The notes: a model not told the origin generated them from the letters alone. A stretch of 64,000 nucleotides of DNA from Bacteroidota bacterium (GCA_018267365.1 JAFDYQ010000011.1:45523-109522), one strand, 5' to 3'; numbered from the stretch's first letter, positions 43,542 through 54,363 are shown. Program-made: numbers and translations.

Positions 43542-43576
43542 TAAATACTCTATACTAACCACTAAATACTTACTAC
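43542..43576. repeat. Heptamer array
   Basis: Five units (taaatac, tctatac, taaccac, taaatac, ttactac) in 7-bp phase, ending 6 bp from the stop codon of the helicase. Confidence 0.7.
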
Positions 43577-43581
43577 AACTT

Positions 43582-44907
43582 CTATTTCTTCCCCCTGCGC
43601 TTCTTAGGCTTACCGTACTTGAGCTGCATCTTCTTGGCGCGCGTCAGGTGAAAATTCTCCTTCATGTTCTTGGCAGACTTCTGGTGAAAGCCCACGCCGT
43701 GCTCCGGTGTCTTGAGGCGGGACTCGATCCCCTTTACCTCTATACGTGGTATCTCGTCGTAGGTCAGCTCGGTAGAGATCTCGAGATCAGCTGGCAGTGG
43801 GAGCACAGGTATAGTGCGGCCCATCAGCTGCTCTATGGCGGCCACGTAGCCTGCCTCGCGCTCGCTGATAAAGGTGACAGACAGGCCCTGCTGATCGGCG
43901 CGGCCCGTGCGGCCTATGCGGTGGATGTAGCTCTCGGGCTCTGACGGCACATCAAAGTTGACCACGTGGCTCACGCCGGCTATATCGAGGCCGCGGGCTA
44001 TGAGGTCTGTAGCGATGAGCACGCGGAAGCTGCCGCGGTCAAACTGCTGCACGGCATCAAAGCGATGGGGCTGCGTCTTGCCCGCGTGGATCACACCCAC
44101 TGCCTCTGGCATCTGCTCCCACATGCGCGCATAGATATCGTCGGCCATCTTCTTCGTGCCGGCAAAGACGAGTACCTTCCGCATCTCTGCATCGGTGCGC
44201 AGCAGCAGGCCCAGCAGGTTGATCTTCGTGTGAAAGTTGGGCACCTCGTAGGCTGTCTGGGCTATATTGTCCAGCGGGGTGCCGGCGGGTGCGGCCTCTA
44301 CCTTGGCAGGTGCATTGAAGAAATCGTGTATCAGCGTCTCCACCTCATCGGTGAGCGTGGCGCTGTACATCAGGTTCTGCCGGCGCTCGGGCAGCAGGCG
44401 CAGGATATCTTTGAGCTGCGAGCGGAAGCCAAGGCTGAGCATCTCGTCTACCTCATCTATCACGAGGCGCTTCACGTTCTTGATCTTCAGGTTGCCATTC
44501 AGCGCCAGGTCATACACGCGGCCCGGTGTGCCTATCACGATGTCTGCGCCCTCATTGAGCGCTGCTATCTGCGGCTTGATATTGGCGCCGCCGTAGACGC
44601 CTACGGTGCGCACGCTCATATACTTGCTGAGCTGCTGTGCGGTCTCCAGCACCTGTACTACCAGCTCGCGCGTAGGCACGAGTATCAGCACGCGCGTGGC
44701 CGCCTCACGGCTAAACTCCCACTGGCGCAGTATGGGCAGCATGTAGGCCAGTGTCTTGCCGGTGCCGGTCTGGGCTATGCCTACCACATCGCGGCCGCTC
44801 ATGGCCACAGGCAGCGAACGCTGCTGTATGGTGGTGGGCTGCGTATAGCCCAGGTCTGCGAGGGCATTGCGCAGGGGAGGAGTGAGGTTGAGGTCGTCGA
44901 AAGTCAT
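43582..44907 (-). CDS. DEAD-box RNA helicase
   Basis: 441 aa. Q-motif QPTTIQQRS, Walker A AQTGTGKT (45-52), PTRELV, GG and TPGR motifs, motif II DEVD (151-154; Val in place of Ala), SAT (181-183), then the second RecA domain with HRIGRTGRA. A basic C-terminal tail (PKKRRGKK) as in RhlE/CshA-type cold and ribosome-assembly helicases. Cytoplasmic RNA remodelling. The start region is duplicated upstream and a nonamer array lies directly before ATG. Confidence 0.93.
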   Translation of the reverse strand: MTFDDLNLTPPLRNALADLGYTQPTTIQQRSLPVAMSGRDVVGIAQTGTGKTLAYMLPILRQWEFSREAATRVLILVPTRELVVQVLETAQQLSKYMSVRTVGVYGGANIKPQIAALNEGADIVIGTPGRVYDLALNGNLKIKNVKRLVIDEVDEMLSLGFRSQLKDILRLLPERRQNLMYSATLTDEVETLIHDFFNAPAKVEAAPAGTPLDNIAQTAYEVPNFHTKINLLGLLLRTDAEMRKVLVFAGTKKMADDIYARMWEQMPEAVGVIHAGKTQPHRFDAVQQFDRGSFRVLIATDLIARGLDIAGVSHVVNFDVPSEPESYIHRIGRTGRADQQGLSVTFISEREAGYVAAIEQLMGRTIPVLPLPADLEISTELTYDEIPRIEVKGIESRLKTPEHGVGFHQKSAKNMKENFHLTRAKKMQLKYGKPKKRRGKK

Positions 44908-45280
44908 TGACTGTGATTTGGGATGATTCTTTTGATTATTATGATGAACGGCAAATGGTGCTTCTTTCCTTTAGCGATCGTGTGTTTGCTTTGTCTCTTT
45001 GTAGCCATCGTACCGGTCCTGCTTGCTAATTTTGAAAGGGAACGAATATCTGCACAAACCGCCAGGCTCCAAGGATAAAGATAGTCAGTAGTATGGCAAA
45101 CACCGCTGCGATCCGGCCTATGTCTCTCCACTCGTCTCCGGTCATGATGGCGGCGAAGCTAACTATGATTTGTTTGATCGGTGTGATTATTATGATGTAT
45201 ATCGGCTGCACGGAGGTAATAATGCAGGAGCATAGCCCTTCCGCGCCGTTGTTGTTGTCTACCGTCGAAAGTCATTGACT
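44895..45280. repeat. 18-bp direct repeat of helicase start
   Basis: cgtcgaaagtcattgact occurs at 44895-44912 and again at 45263-45280, the first containing the ATG and first codons (MTFD) of the helicase. The second has no functional gene behind it. Confidence 0.85.
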
Positions 45281-45321
45281 ATGATTCTTATGATTTGTAT
45301 GATCTATGTGATCGTGGTGAT
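44911..45321. repeat. Three 9-bp TGAT-anchored arrays
   Basis: TGAT occurs at 44914, 44924, 44933, 44942; at 45166, 45175, 45184, 45193; and at 45282, 45291, 45300, 45309, 45318. The last two sets are exact 9-bp steps. Read on the minus strand the first set lies directly before ATG 44907 and the second 21 bp before ATG 45145. Confidence 0.8.
45026..45145 (-). CDS. Possible small membrane protein
   Basis: 39 aa from ATG 45145: acidic N-terminus MTGDEWRDIGR, one membrane segment IAAVFAILLTIFILGAWRFV, then QIFVPFQN. Preceded by a nonamer array like the helicase. Size and single hydrophobic segment fit a real small protein, but I cannot name a family and the frame could be chance. Confidence 0.3.
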   Translation of the reverse strand: MTGDEWRDIGRIAAVFAILLTIFILGAWRFVQIFVPFQN

Positions 45322-45761
45322 GGATGAGGGCCGCAAGATAACAACTAGTCGCGCTCTTTCGGATTTATAACCGAAACTATTCTACCCGCCTATTGCAATC
45401 CGCCATCTATCATAGAGGTAGTCTGACAGTAGATTCTGCGTTTCGTTTTATGCCGAAACCGGGTCATGCTGACTCCATATGTCTAATCATTAATGGCAAA
45501 AAACAAGTTCCGCCCTCGTAGGTGTTTAGCGCAGCGTCCTCGGCAACCTTTATCCTCAGTATTGGTTTCCAATGCAGCTGGACTTACATTTGTCATACTC
45601 TAGTCGTTGCTCCTTGCGCGCTCCGCGTCCACAGCTGTTGATCTATAAGGCTTTTTTTGCGCTTTCGCGCTTTTGCGGTTAATATCCCGTGCCGTTCCCT
45701 GAAAAGCAGTTGCACCTCCTGATCTTTTTGTTTCCCTTTGGTGGTACATCATCCACGTATC
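45322..45761. other. Intergenic region with repeat fragments
   Basis: 45357-45376 is a one-base-decayed hairpin of the TTTCGGATT type. 45519-45550 is a GGTGTTTAGCGCAGCG half-element. The rest contains no gene that I can support; the long minus-strand frame in this area is a shadow of the PLP enzyme gene. Confidence 0.6.
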
Positions 45762-47288
45762 ATGAGCATCGCCAAGTTTCTCGAAAAGAAAGTCACCAAG
45801 CACCTCCCATCCCTGGCCCGCGCCGTACAGCGCAGCATGACAGACCAGAAGAAGATAGACCTCGTCAAAAACCAGATGCGACAGACCCCGGAGCTGGTGC
45901 AGTCCCTCTTTCCCTATCAGGACCGCTACCCGGTGCATCGCAGTATGCCAGATAGCTCTACACCGCGCGAGGAGGTCATGCGCCAGATACGCGGTATGCA
46001 TGAGACTGAGAGCGCCTTCTGGGAGAGCGGGCGCATATCCGGCTCCTTCTACCACGGTGATCAGGACCACTATGACTTCCTTAACGAAGCCTTCTCCTAC
46101 TACTCTCAGGTCAACTCCCTCCAGCGCGACTTCTGCCCCTCTATGACCAAGTACGAGGGCGAGATACTCGCCATGACACTCGATATATTCAATGGCGACG
46201 CCGTAGCCAAACGCGACCCCGCGCAGAAGGCCTGCGGCTCCCTCACCACCGGCGGCACCGACAGTATCTACCAGGGTATCTACGTACACCGTGAGTGGGG
46301 CCTGGAGCACAAGGGCATCACGCAGCCGGAGGTCATCATCCCCCGCTCTGCACACCCGGCTTTCTTCAAGTCTGCGCACTACCTGAATGTAAAAGTGGTG
46401 GTCGCCGACCTCGATGCCAACTACCAGGCAGACGTAGCGCACATAGAGCGCCTCATCACGCCAAACACTATCCTCATCATCAGCTCTGCGGGCAACTATG
46501 GCCACGGCATCATAGACCCGATAGACAAACTTTCTGATCTCGCGCTCAGGCACAACGTAGGCCTGCACGTAGACGGCTGCCTCGGTGGCTTCATACTGGC
46601 ATGGGCGCAGCCGCTGGGCATACAGTGCCCTGTGTTTGACTTTCGCCTGCCGGGAGTGACCACCATCAGCGCAGATACACACAAGTACGGCTACTCGCTG
46701 AAGGGGACCTCTACTATCCTGTTTGCCCGTGAGGAGCTGCGTCGCTACCAGTACTACGCACAGCCCGACTGGATGGGCGGTGCCTACATCTCTACGGGGT
46801 ACAACGGCAGCAAGAGCGGCGGCCTCTTTGCCGCGACATGGGCTGCTATGGTGCACTATGGCCGCGAGGGCTATATGAAAAGAGCGAAAAAGATCTTTGC
46901 CATCAATGACCGCATGAAGCAGATCGTGCGCAGCATACCGGAACTGAAGCTCTTTGGCGATTCGCTCTTTATCACGGCCTTTGGGTCGGATAGGTTCAAT
47001 ATCTATCACGTCAACGACTACCTCAAGACCAAAGGCTGGCGCATGAATGGCCAGCAGCACCCTAACGGCATCCACTTCTGCATCACCGGTCCGCAGATCA
47101 CGCACCCGGATATCTGCAGCGACTTTGAGAAAGACCTGAAGGCCGCTGTAGCCTACGCACTGGAGCAGAAGGGCGACCCTAAATCAGCCGCTATGTATGG
47201 CGGTGCGGGCCGCGAGATAGACCCGTCTATGTACAGCCCCATGCTGTATGCTTTCACGGATGTCATACAGGGCACTTACCCATTTTAA
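45762..47288 (+). CDS. PLP-dependent lyase, sphingosine-1-phosphate lyase-like
   Basis: 508 aa from ATG 45762 (MSIAKFLEKKVTKHLPSLARAVQRSM). Fold-type I group II decarboxylase family, S1P-lyase branch: GRISGSFYHGDQDHYDFLNEAFSYYSQVN, LTTGGTDSIYQGIYVHRE, SAHPAFFKSAHYLNVKVVVADLD, SSAGNYGHGIIDPIDKLSDLALRHNVGLHVDGCLGGF and the Schiff-base lysine in DTHKYGYSLKGTS. Such enzymes cleave a phosphorylated amino alcohol by retro-aldol reaction. Cytoplasmic or membrane-associated. It is followed after 9 bp by a sugar kinase gene, so the two form an operon. Confidence 0.92.
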   Translation: MSIAKFLEKKVTKHLPSLARAVQRSMTDQKKIDLVKNQMRQTPELVQSLFPYQDRYPVHRSMPDSSTPREEVMRQIRGMHETESAFWESGRISGSFYHGDQDHYDFLNEAFSYYSQVNSLQRDFCPSMTKYEGEILAMTLDIFNGDAVAKRDPAQKACGSLTTGGTDSIYQGIYVHREWGLEHKGITQPEVIIPRSAHPAFFKSAHYLNVKVVVADLDANYQADVAHIERLITPNTILIISSAGNYGHGIIDPIDKLSDLALRHNVGLHVDGCLGGFILAWAQPLGIQCPVFDFRLPGVTTISADTHKYGYSLKGTSTILFAREELRRYQYYAQPDWMGGAYISTGYNGSKSGGLFAATWAAMVHYGREGYMKRAKKIFAINDRMKQIVRSIPELKLFGDSLFITAFGSDRFNIYHVNDYLKTKGWRMNGQQHPNGIHFCITGPQITHPDICSDFEKDLKAAVAYALEQKGDPKSAAMYGGAGREIDPSMYSPMLYAFTDVIQGTYPF

Positions 47289-47297
47289 TACTGCTAC

Positions 47298-48884
47298 ATG
47301 AGCAACTCTGACCTGAAGTGCGTCCTCGCCATAGACCTCGGCTCCTCCGGCCCCAAGGTGTCTGTAGTAGACCAGCACTGCCATATCCTCGCCTCGCGCA
47401 GTGGCACCTTTCACACCATGTATGCGCAGGACGGCATAGCCGCCGAGCAGGACACGGACGACTGGTGGGCGCAGGTGCTGCACCTCTCCCGAGAGGTACT
47501 GGCAGAGTCCGGCGCTGCGCAAAATATCGTAGCGATCAGCAACTGTGCGCAGTACTTCTCCTCCATAGCCGTAGACCGCGAGGGCAGCGCGCTGCACCCG
47601 GCTATCATGTGGGAGGATACACGCGGCGCTAAGTACATCCGACAGATCATGAGCCGCCCGCCATCAGTGATGGGCTACAATCTCATCAAGGCCATCAAGT
47701 GGCTACGCATAGTAGGCATACCACCGCTGCTAAACGGCATAGACGGCGGCAGCCATATGCTGCTGCTGAAAAATGAAATGCCTGACGTCTGGGCAAAGAC
47801 CTACAAGGTCCTCGAGCCCTCAGACTTTCTTACGATGAAGTTCACCGGCAGGATGTGTACCAATGAGAACACCGGCTTTGCCTATACCATGATCCGCAAG
47901 GCGCCGTGGAGCGAGGGCAAATTTGACACCGGCCTCATCCGCGAACTGGGCCTCGATGAGAGCCGCTTCCCGGAGGTAGTACCTGTGGGCACCAACCTCG
48001 GCGCTGTCCTCCCCGAGGTAGCCACACACCTCGGCATACGCACAGATGTGCAGGTCTTCTCCGGCATACTGGATACGACGGGCTTCACCATCGGCGGCGG
48101 CGCGTTTGAAGACTATGAGATGGTGATAGATCACGGCACCACGCTCACGGCCTCTATGCAGGTGCCGGCGCGCATGGCAGATGTCTTTCAGGGCACCTTC
48201 CCACTCACCAGCCCCGTGCCGGGCAAATATAACCTCGTAGCCGAACTAGGCAGTGGCAATAAGAGCCTGAACTTCCTCGTGCTAAACCTCCTGCGCCGCG
48301 ACGATAGCCTCACGCGTGTACATGATGATCCTGACCACTACGCTGCCATAGCAGATCGCATGGCCGCAGAGGCGCCACCGGGCAGCCACGGCGTGCGCTT
48401 CCTGCCGTGGATCTACGGCAGCTCCTTCCCAGAGCTGGACCACAGCATGCGCGGCGGCTTCATAGGCCTCTCGCCCACCGTATCGCGGCCCGACATGGTG
48501 CGCGCCGTCTTTGAGGCCAATGCCACTACCCTGCGCTGGGGCCTCGAGATATTTGAGTCTATCACTAGGAAGAAGATCACCCGCGTGCGCCTCGTAGGCG
48601 GTGGCGCGCTGTGGCCCACCTTTGCGCAGATATGTGCCGATGCGCTACAGGTGCCCGTACACATACCTCAGCATCCGCGCCATGTGACCACCCAGGGCGT
48701 AGCCTACATGTGCCTGCATAACCTCGGCATCACCACCTACACCGACATCAAAGCGAAACTAAAAGACCGCACCATCTACACGCCCGACCCCGCCCACGCC
48801 ACCTTCTACGCCGAGCGGCTAAAGTCCTTCCAGAAGCTATACAAGAAAATGCGGGGGATATATGCGGATATGGAGAGAGGGTGA
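47298..48884 (+). CDS. FGGY family carbohydrate kinase
   Basis: 528 aa. N-terminal ATPase phosphate-binding signature AIDLGSSGPKVSVVDQ, DTDDWWAQVLHLSREVL, ISNCAQYFSSIAVDREG, MWEDTRGAKY, then C-terminal half with VIDHGTTLTASMQ, LGSGNKSLNFL, GGFIGLSPTVSRPDMVRAVFEANATTLRWGLEIFE and VRLVGGGALWPTFAQICADALQVPV. Xylulokinase-like architecture (family length about 500). ATP-dependent phosphorylation of a polyol or sugar-like substrate; the actual substrate is unknown. Tight spacing with the lyase points to one pathway. Confidence 0.92.
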   Translation: MSNSDLKCVLAIDLGSSGPKVSVVDQHCHILASRSGTFHTMYAQDGIAAEQDTDDWWAQVLHLSREVLAESGAAQNIVAISNCAQYFSSIAVDREGSALHPAIMWEDTRGAKYIRQIMSRPPSVMGYNLIKAIKWLRIVGIPPLLNGIDGGSHMLLLKNEMPDVWAKTYKVLEPSDFLTMKFTGRMCTNENTGFAYTMIRKAPWSEGKFDTGLIRELGLDESRFPEVVPVGTNLGAVLPEVATHLGIRTDVQVFSGILDTTGFTIGGGAFEDYEMVIDHGTTLTASMQVPARMADVFQGTFPLTSPVPGKYNLVAELGSGNKSLNFLVLNLLRRDDSLTRVHDDPDHYAAIADRMAAEAPPGSHGVRFLPWIYGSSFPELDHSMRGGFIGLSPTVSRPDMVRAVFEANATTLRWGLEIFESITRKKITRVRLVGGGALWPTFAQICADALQVPVHIPQHPRHVTTQGVAYMCLHNLGITTYTDIKAKLKDRTIYTPDPAHATFYAERLKSFQKLYKKMRGIYADMERG

Positions 48885-48929
48885 AAGAAACGTCGTTGCG
48901 AAGAGCGCCAGCGACGTGGCAAGCAGCTG

Positions 48930-49276
48930 TTCGGGATTTATAATCCCGAACTCCGCTAACTGTGGATTTGTAATCCACAATTAGAATAACATCTCATTTA
49001 CACACGAATAACTAACTTCAAGCAAAGCTAACACGACTACCGATGGGGCTCAAAAATCCGATACATCCTGACGGCGCAGGTGGTAGAGGAATATTGAGGG
49101 TCGACCTTTTGCCGCCGTCGTTGGTCGCCGGACCAACGACAAGACGCTGGGCACTGAGTGGACATATACGGGAGCTGCTTTACCCCGATCTCGGATAAAA
49201 TCGGGCGATGATTATGCCTGACGTAGCGCTCTTGGTTTCGTTGCAGGTCAGGCGACCAGCAACGGCGGGGTAATTA
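48930..49276. repeat. Hairpin element P3 and GTTGCAGGTCAGG element
   Basis: 48930-48950 (TTCGGGATT/AATCCCGAA, loop TAT) and 48961-48979 (TGTGGATT/AATCCACA, loop TGT) are perfect. 49117-49140 is a 10-bp palindrome GTCGTTGGTC/GACCAACGAC. 49141-49276 is homologous to 63155-63293, sharing CTGGGCACTGAG and gtagcgctcttggtttcg followed by the GTTGCAGGTCAGGCGACC core. The 48885-49289 gap holds no gene. Confidence 0.85.
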
Positions 49277-49289
49277 CGCCACCCATACA

Positions 49290-49823
49290 TTACCTGGTTA
49301 TGATTAAAAGAGCATTGCCCATGTAAACGGCCAGCTTTTTTTTGTTAACAAACAATATCTCCAGCTTTTCTTCGTGTGCACTCCCCACCGGGCACTGCCC
49401 TATCCAAGCCTCTACAGTTGAGCTTTGGCTTAGCTTTTTATCTTTCAATAACTCGATCACATCCTTGCTGACGGCATCAGTATTAATAACCGTTTGTCCG
49501 TTTATAATTGATAAATTTTTAAATTCAAACTGCGGGCCTTTGCAGTTAATCATATAATTACCGGGCTGCAGTATGGTCATCACTATTGCGTAGTCCGATA
49601 TCAGCAATTGGGTATTCAAAAGCCTTTCTTTAGACCGATTACGGTCCTCATCAGTTTCGTCATAAGGGGTGGTATTGCCTGTTATCATAAAGCACTCTGC
49701 TACTTTCCACTTCCCGTATATTTTTTCCGGGTCATTATCGGCGGCATGTATCCTGCCCCCAAAAGTCAATATCATTACAAAACACATAGCTATCTTCATG
49801 CTAACTCTGCTATTCATAGTCAT
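49290..49823 (-). CDS. Secreted hypothetical protein in AT-rich DNA
   Basis: About 177 aa from ATG 49823 (also 49817 or 49799). Signal peptide MNSRVSMKIAMCFVMILTFGGRIHAAD; lipocalin-like start YGKWKVAECFMITGNTTPY, then KGPQFEFKNLSIINGQTVINTDAVSKDVIELLKDKK and a closing YMGNALLIITR. Resembles lipocalin-like 'YGxWKV' proteins of Bacteroidota. The DNA is visibly more AT-rich and the codon use is different from neighbours, suggesting recent acquisition. Long N-terminal extension to 50015 crosses repeats and was rejected. Confidence 0.65.
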   Translation of the reverse strand: MTMNSRVSMKIAMCFVMILTFGGRIHAADNDPEKIYGKWKVAECFMITGNTTPYDETDEDRNRSKERLLNTQLLISDYAIVMTILQPGNYMINCKGPQFEFKNLSIINGQTVINTDAVSKDVIELLKDKKLSQSSTVEAWIGQCPVGSAHEEKLEILFVNKKKLAVYMGNALLIITR

Positions 49824-49924
49824 TATTTCTACTGGTTTAAAAGGATTTATCAGGAACAAATTTCGTCCGTAATCTGTATTGTCCGATAAAAGTAAAAATA
49901 CATTTTTCATGACAACCCCCACCC

Positions 49925-50055
49925 TTCCGGAGTTACACACTCTGCCTTTCCGGATTTGCACTCCGAAAGCGGCTACCATAGCCCCCCGCAGTGCCGCACA
50001 GAGCGCGGTGCTCAACCATTACCGATGACGCTGCGCCAACCACCAGCAACGGCAG
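49925..50055. repeat. Composite repeat (hairpins + GTTTAGCGCAGC-type half, inverted)
   Basis: Broken stems CTTCCGGAGT and CTTTCCGGATTTGC, then the connecting motif GCGGCTACCATAG...GTGCCGCACAGAGCGCGGTGCTCAA, then ACCGATGACGCTGCGCCAACCACCAGCAACGG, the inverted version of GTTGGTGTTTAGCGCAGCG. Same order as 52665-52796 and 54025-54140. Confidence 0.8.
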
Positions 50056-50106
50056 AGTCTCTGACTTGCCGCGTAGCACACGCCCACAATTCTGCATCAC
50101 CACACC

Positions 50107-50156
50107 CAAAAACAAATGCTCCCTACCGGCGCGATACTCTGCGCAGATAGGGAGCA
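50107..50156 (-). terminator. Terminator of katG
   Basis: Minus strand: TGCTCCCT pairs with AGGGAGCA, with GCGC/GCGC deeper in the stem, followed by TTTGTTTTTG. Confidence 0.75.
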
Positions 50157-50172
50157 CTCATACTACAGGCCA

Positions 50173-52440
<2,268 letters not shown>

Positions 52441-52664
52441 TTATACGTGTGATGAATGATTTTGCAAAAGCAAAGATTCACGCTAAACACCAATAATTGA
52501 AATCAATAATAATGAAGTACCAATAGATAAAATCGATGGCTTTATACCCCTTATTGCGCAAGCATGCAGGGTGGGTGCGTGTGTGGCGTTCTTGTGCCGG
52601 AGACAAGGTCCAAGAACCCCGACCCACAGGCCTTCCTGCATTCTTGAACCATTAATATCTCCCA

Positions 52665-52796
52665 GCCTTTCGAGATTTATAACACCCGCCCTTCCGGAGT
52701 TGTACTCCGGAAGCGGCTACTATAGGCACTTGCAGAGCCGCGCATAGCGCGATGCTGAACTATCGCTGGTGAGGCTTCGCCAAACACCAGCAACGG
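52665..52796. repeat. Composite repeat
   Basis: CTTCCGGAGT/ACTCCGGAAG with loop TGT (52691-52713) is a perfect 10-bp stem whose sequence differs from P1 in several compensated pairs. Then the linker GCGGCTACTATAGGCACTTG..., then CGCTGGTGAGGCTTCGCCAAACACCAGCAACGG. The rest of the 52432-52868 gap has no gene. Confidence 0.85.
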
Positions 52797-52868
52797 CATA
52801 GCCTCCTCCTCCACAACCCTTACCCGGATATTGCACAAAGCACCTTATATTGCACCCGGATAGCCATT

Positions 52869-53459
52869 ATGCGAAACGTCACCCTCCTCTGTCTCCTGCT
52901 CCTGCTCTGCGGCGCTGCTGATGCGCAGTCGCTTCCTTTCCCACTGGGTGTGCCTACACTCAGCTCGCCCATTCGCTTCACGCGCCTCCGGGGCAACCCA
53001 AATGTGCTGGAGGGCCACAGGATAGCTGTGACCTTTGTGACTGATAGTGCGGTCACGGCGCGGTTTGGCCCGTGGGATAGTGTAGTGGACCCCGTCTATG
53101 AGCATCTCTTCATCAGCCGGTTCACCAGGGAGGCGGCCAGCCATCATATCCGGCTGGTGAGTGATACCGCCCGGACTACCTGGCACCTCACGGTGCGCAC
53201 CACGCGGCTGGACAGGGGTTTTGACGAGGGGCTGGTGTCGCGACCGGCATTTATAGATGTACTTTTAGACTTTCGCAATGAAGAGGACCGTACTGTAGCC
53301 CTGCTGCGGCTGGAGCGTATCCCCGGCCAGATCTTTGGTTTTGACAATGGGTTTACCCGCCTGCGCGTAGCCCAGTGCTACAATAAGCTCGCACAGGTGC
53401 TCTATTACCGTATCCTTGATTTCTTTCCCATCTCCGATCCCCCACGCGAGGAAGACTAA
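52869..53459 (+). CDS. Secreted hypothetical protein, paralogue of 23562 gene
   Basis: 196 aa with signal peptide MRNVTLLCLLLLLCGAADAQ. Mature part begins SLPFPLGVPTLSSPIRFTRLRGNPNVLEGHRIAVTFVTDSAVTARFGPWDS and ends ALLRLERIPGQIFGFDNGFTRLRVAQCYNKLAQVLYYRI, a block closely parallel to the end of the 23562 protein. Function unknown. Single gene between repeats. Confidence 0.7.
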   Translation: MRNVTLLCLLLLLCGAADAQSLPFPLGVPTLSSPIRFTRLRGNPNVLEGHRIAVTFVTDSAVTARFGPWDSVVDPVYEHLFISRFTREAASHHIRLVSDTARTTWHLTVRTTRLDRGFDEGLVSRPAFIDVLLDFRNEEDRTVALLRLERIPGQIFGFDNGFTRLRVAQCYNKLAQVLYYRILDFFPISDPPREED

Positions 53460-53519
53460 GCGAAAAACTACTCCCTATGCCTCGCCTTAGACCGGCAAAA
53501 AAATTGTAGCATACCCACA

Positions 53520-53581
53520 GCCGCTCCTGAAGCAGCTACTACAGGCACTTGCAGCGCCGTATATAGCTCCGGCTGTTTCAG
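53520..53581. repeat. Partial composite repeat
   Basis: Contains GCAGCTACTACAGGCACTTG and GCAGCGCCGTATATAGC, the linker part of the composite repeats, followed by CTCCGGCTGTTTCAG. Confidence 0.6.
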
Positions 53582-53599
53582 AGGTAGCACCGCGCCACT

Positions 53600-53950
53600 C
53601 TATTCAAAGAAATGATAGCGGCTATCCAGCACCAGAAATGCAGTAGCCAGCACAAAGAAGATACACATACCTATGAAGATGGCCTTGTTTGGCCCGATGC
53701 GAGGAGCCAGGTAGGCCACTGCAAGCATATAGGGCACCCATGACACCAGCGTACCTGTGAGGACAAACCTGGAATGCTGGCCCACAGCTACCCCTCCTTT
53801 TGAGTTGCCGATAAAAATGTAGGATACCAAAGTGAAGACAGGCATCAGCGCCGCCAGTCCCGACAATAGCCGAAACCCCTTCTCCTCCAGTATGACTATC
53901 AGGGTAGTGAAAAGACCGCCGGTGATAAAGTAGATAACGATGTTCTTCAT
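53600..53950 (-). CDS. GlpM-like membrane protein
   Basis: 116 aa from ATG 53950. Four hydrophobic segments: IVIYFITGGLFTTLIVIL, LSGLAALMPVFTLVSYIFI, FVLTGTLVSWVPYMLAVAYL, AIFIGMCIFFVLATAFLVL. Resembles the small GlpM family (E. coli/Pseudomonas) implicated in alginate or membrane processes. Function uncertain. Monocistronic. Confidence 0.7.
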   Translation of the reverse strand: MKNIVIYFITGGLFTTLIVILEEKGFRLLSGLAALMPVFTLVSYIFIGNSKGGVAVGQHSRFVLTGTLVSWVPYMLAVAYLAPRIGPNKAIFIGMCIFFVLATAFLVLDSRYHFFE

Positions 53951-54024
53951 ATGCCGTATTGGTGCCGGAGCGTGAGATAATATAAGCCTCCACCGGGCGC
54001 GGAGGTCATATACTAAAATACAAC

Positions 54025-54140
54025 TTTCCCTCCTATCCGGGAGGTACACTTCGGAGGTTTGCTATAGGCACTTGTAGTGCCGCACACAGCGCGGTGCTCA
54101 ACTGTGGCTGGTGATGCTGCGCTAAACACCGGCAACGGCG
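54025..54140. repeat. Composite repeat
   Basis: Broken hairpin TCCGGGAGG/TTCGGAGG, linker GCTATAGGCACTTGTAGTGCC, then GCGCGGTGCTCAACTG and GGCTGGTGATGCTGCGCTAAACACCGGCAACGG. Rest of the 53951-54363 gap has no gene apart from this. Confidence 0.8.
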
Positions 54141-54363
54141 TAGAACGCAGCGTAACATATGGCCTACCCTCTATGGCGCAAACATGCAGGGTGGCCGGTG
54201 CGGGGCGTGCTTGTGCCGCCACATGGAGGATAGCAGATCCGAAAGAGCGAGTATAATGGCGAGAAAATATTGATCGACATGACAAAACCCGGATAGATGT
54301 GTGACAGGCGTCATTGGCTGCTCTGTATTTTAGGCTGAACCTTGCATAGTAAAACAATAAACG

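Noticed and set aside
43966..44910. 314-aa plus-strand frame
   Set aside because: Antisense shadow of the DEAD-box helicase.
45600..47105. 501-aa minus-strand frame
   Set aside because: Shadow of the S1P-lyase-like gene; no recognisable motifs, while the plus strand has a full PLP-enzyme signature.
48961..48979. DnaA boxes in TGTGGATT/AATCCACA
   Set aside because: Not TTATNCACA, and explained as one hairpin of the dispersed palindrome family.
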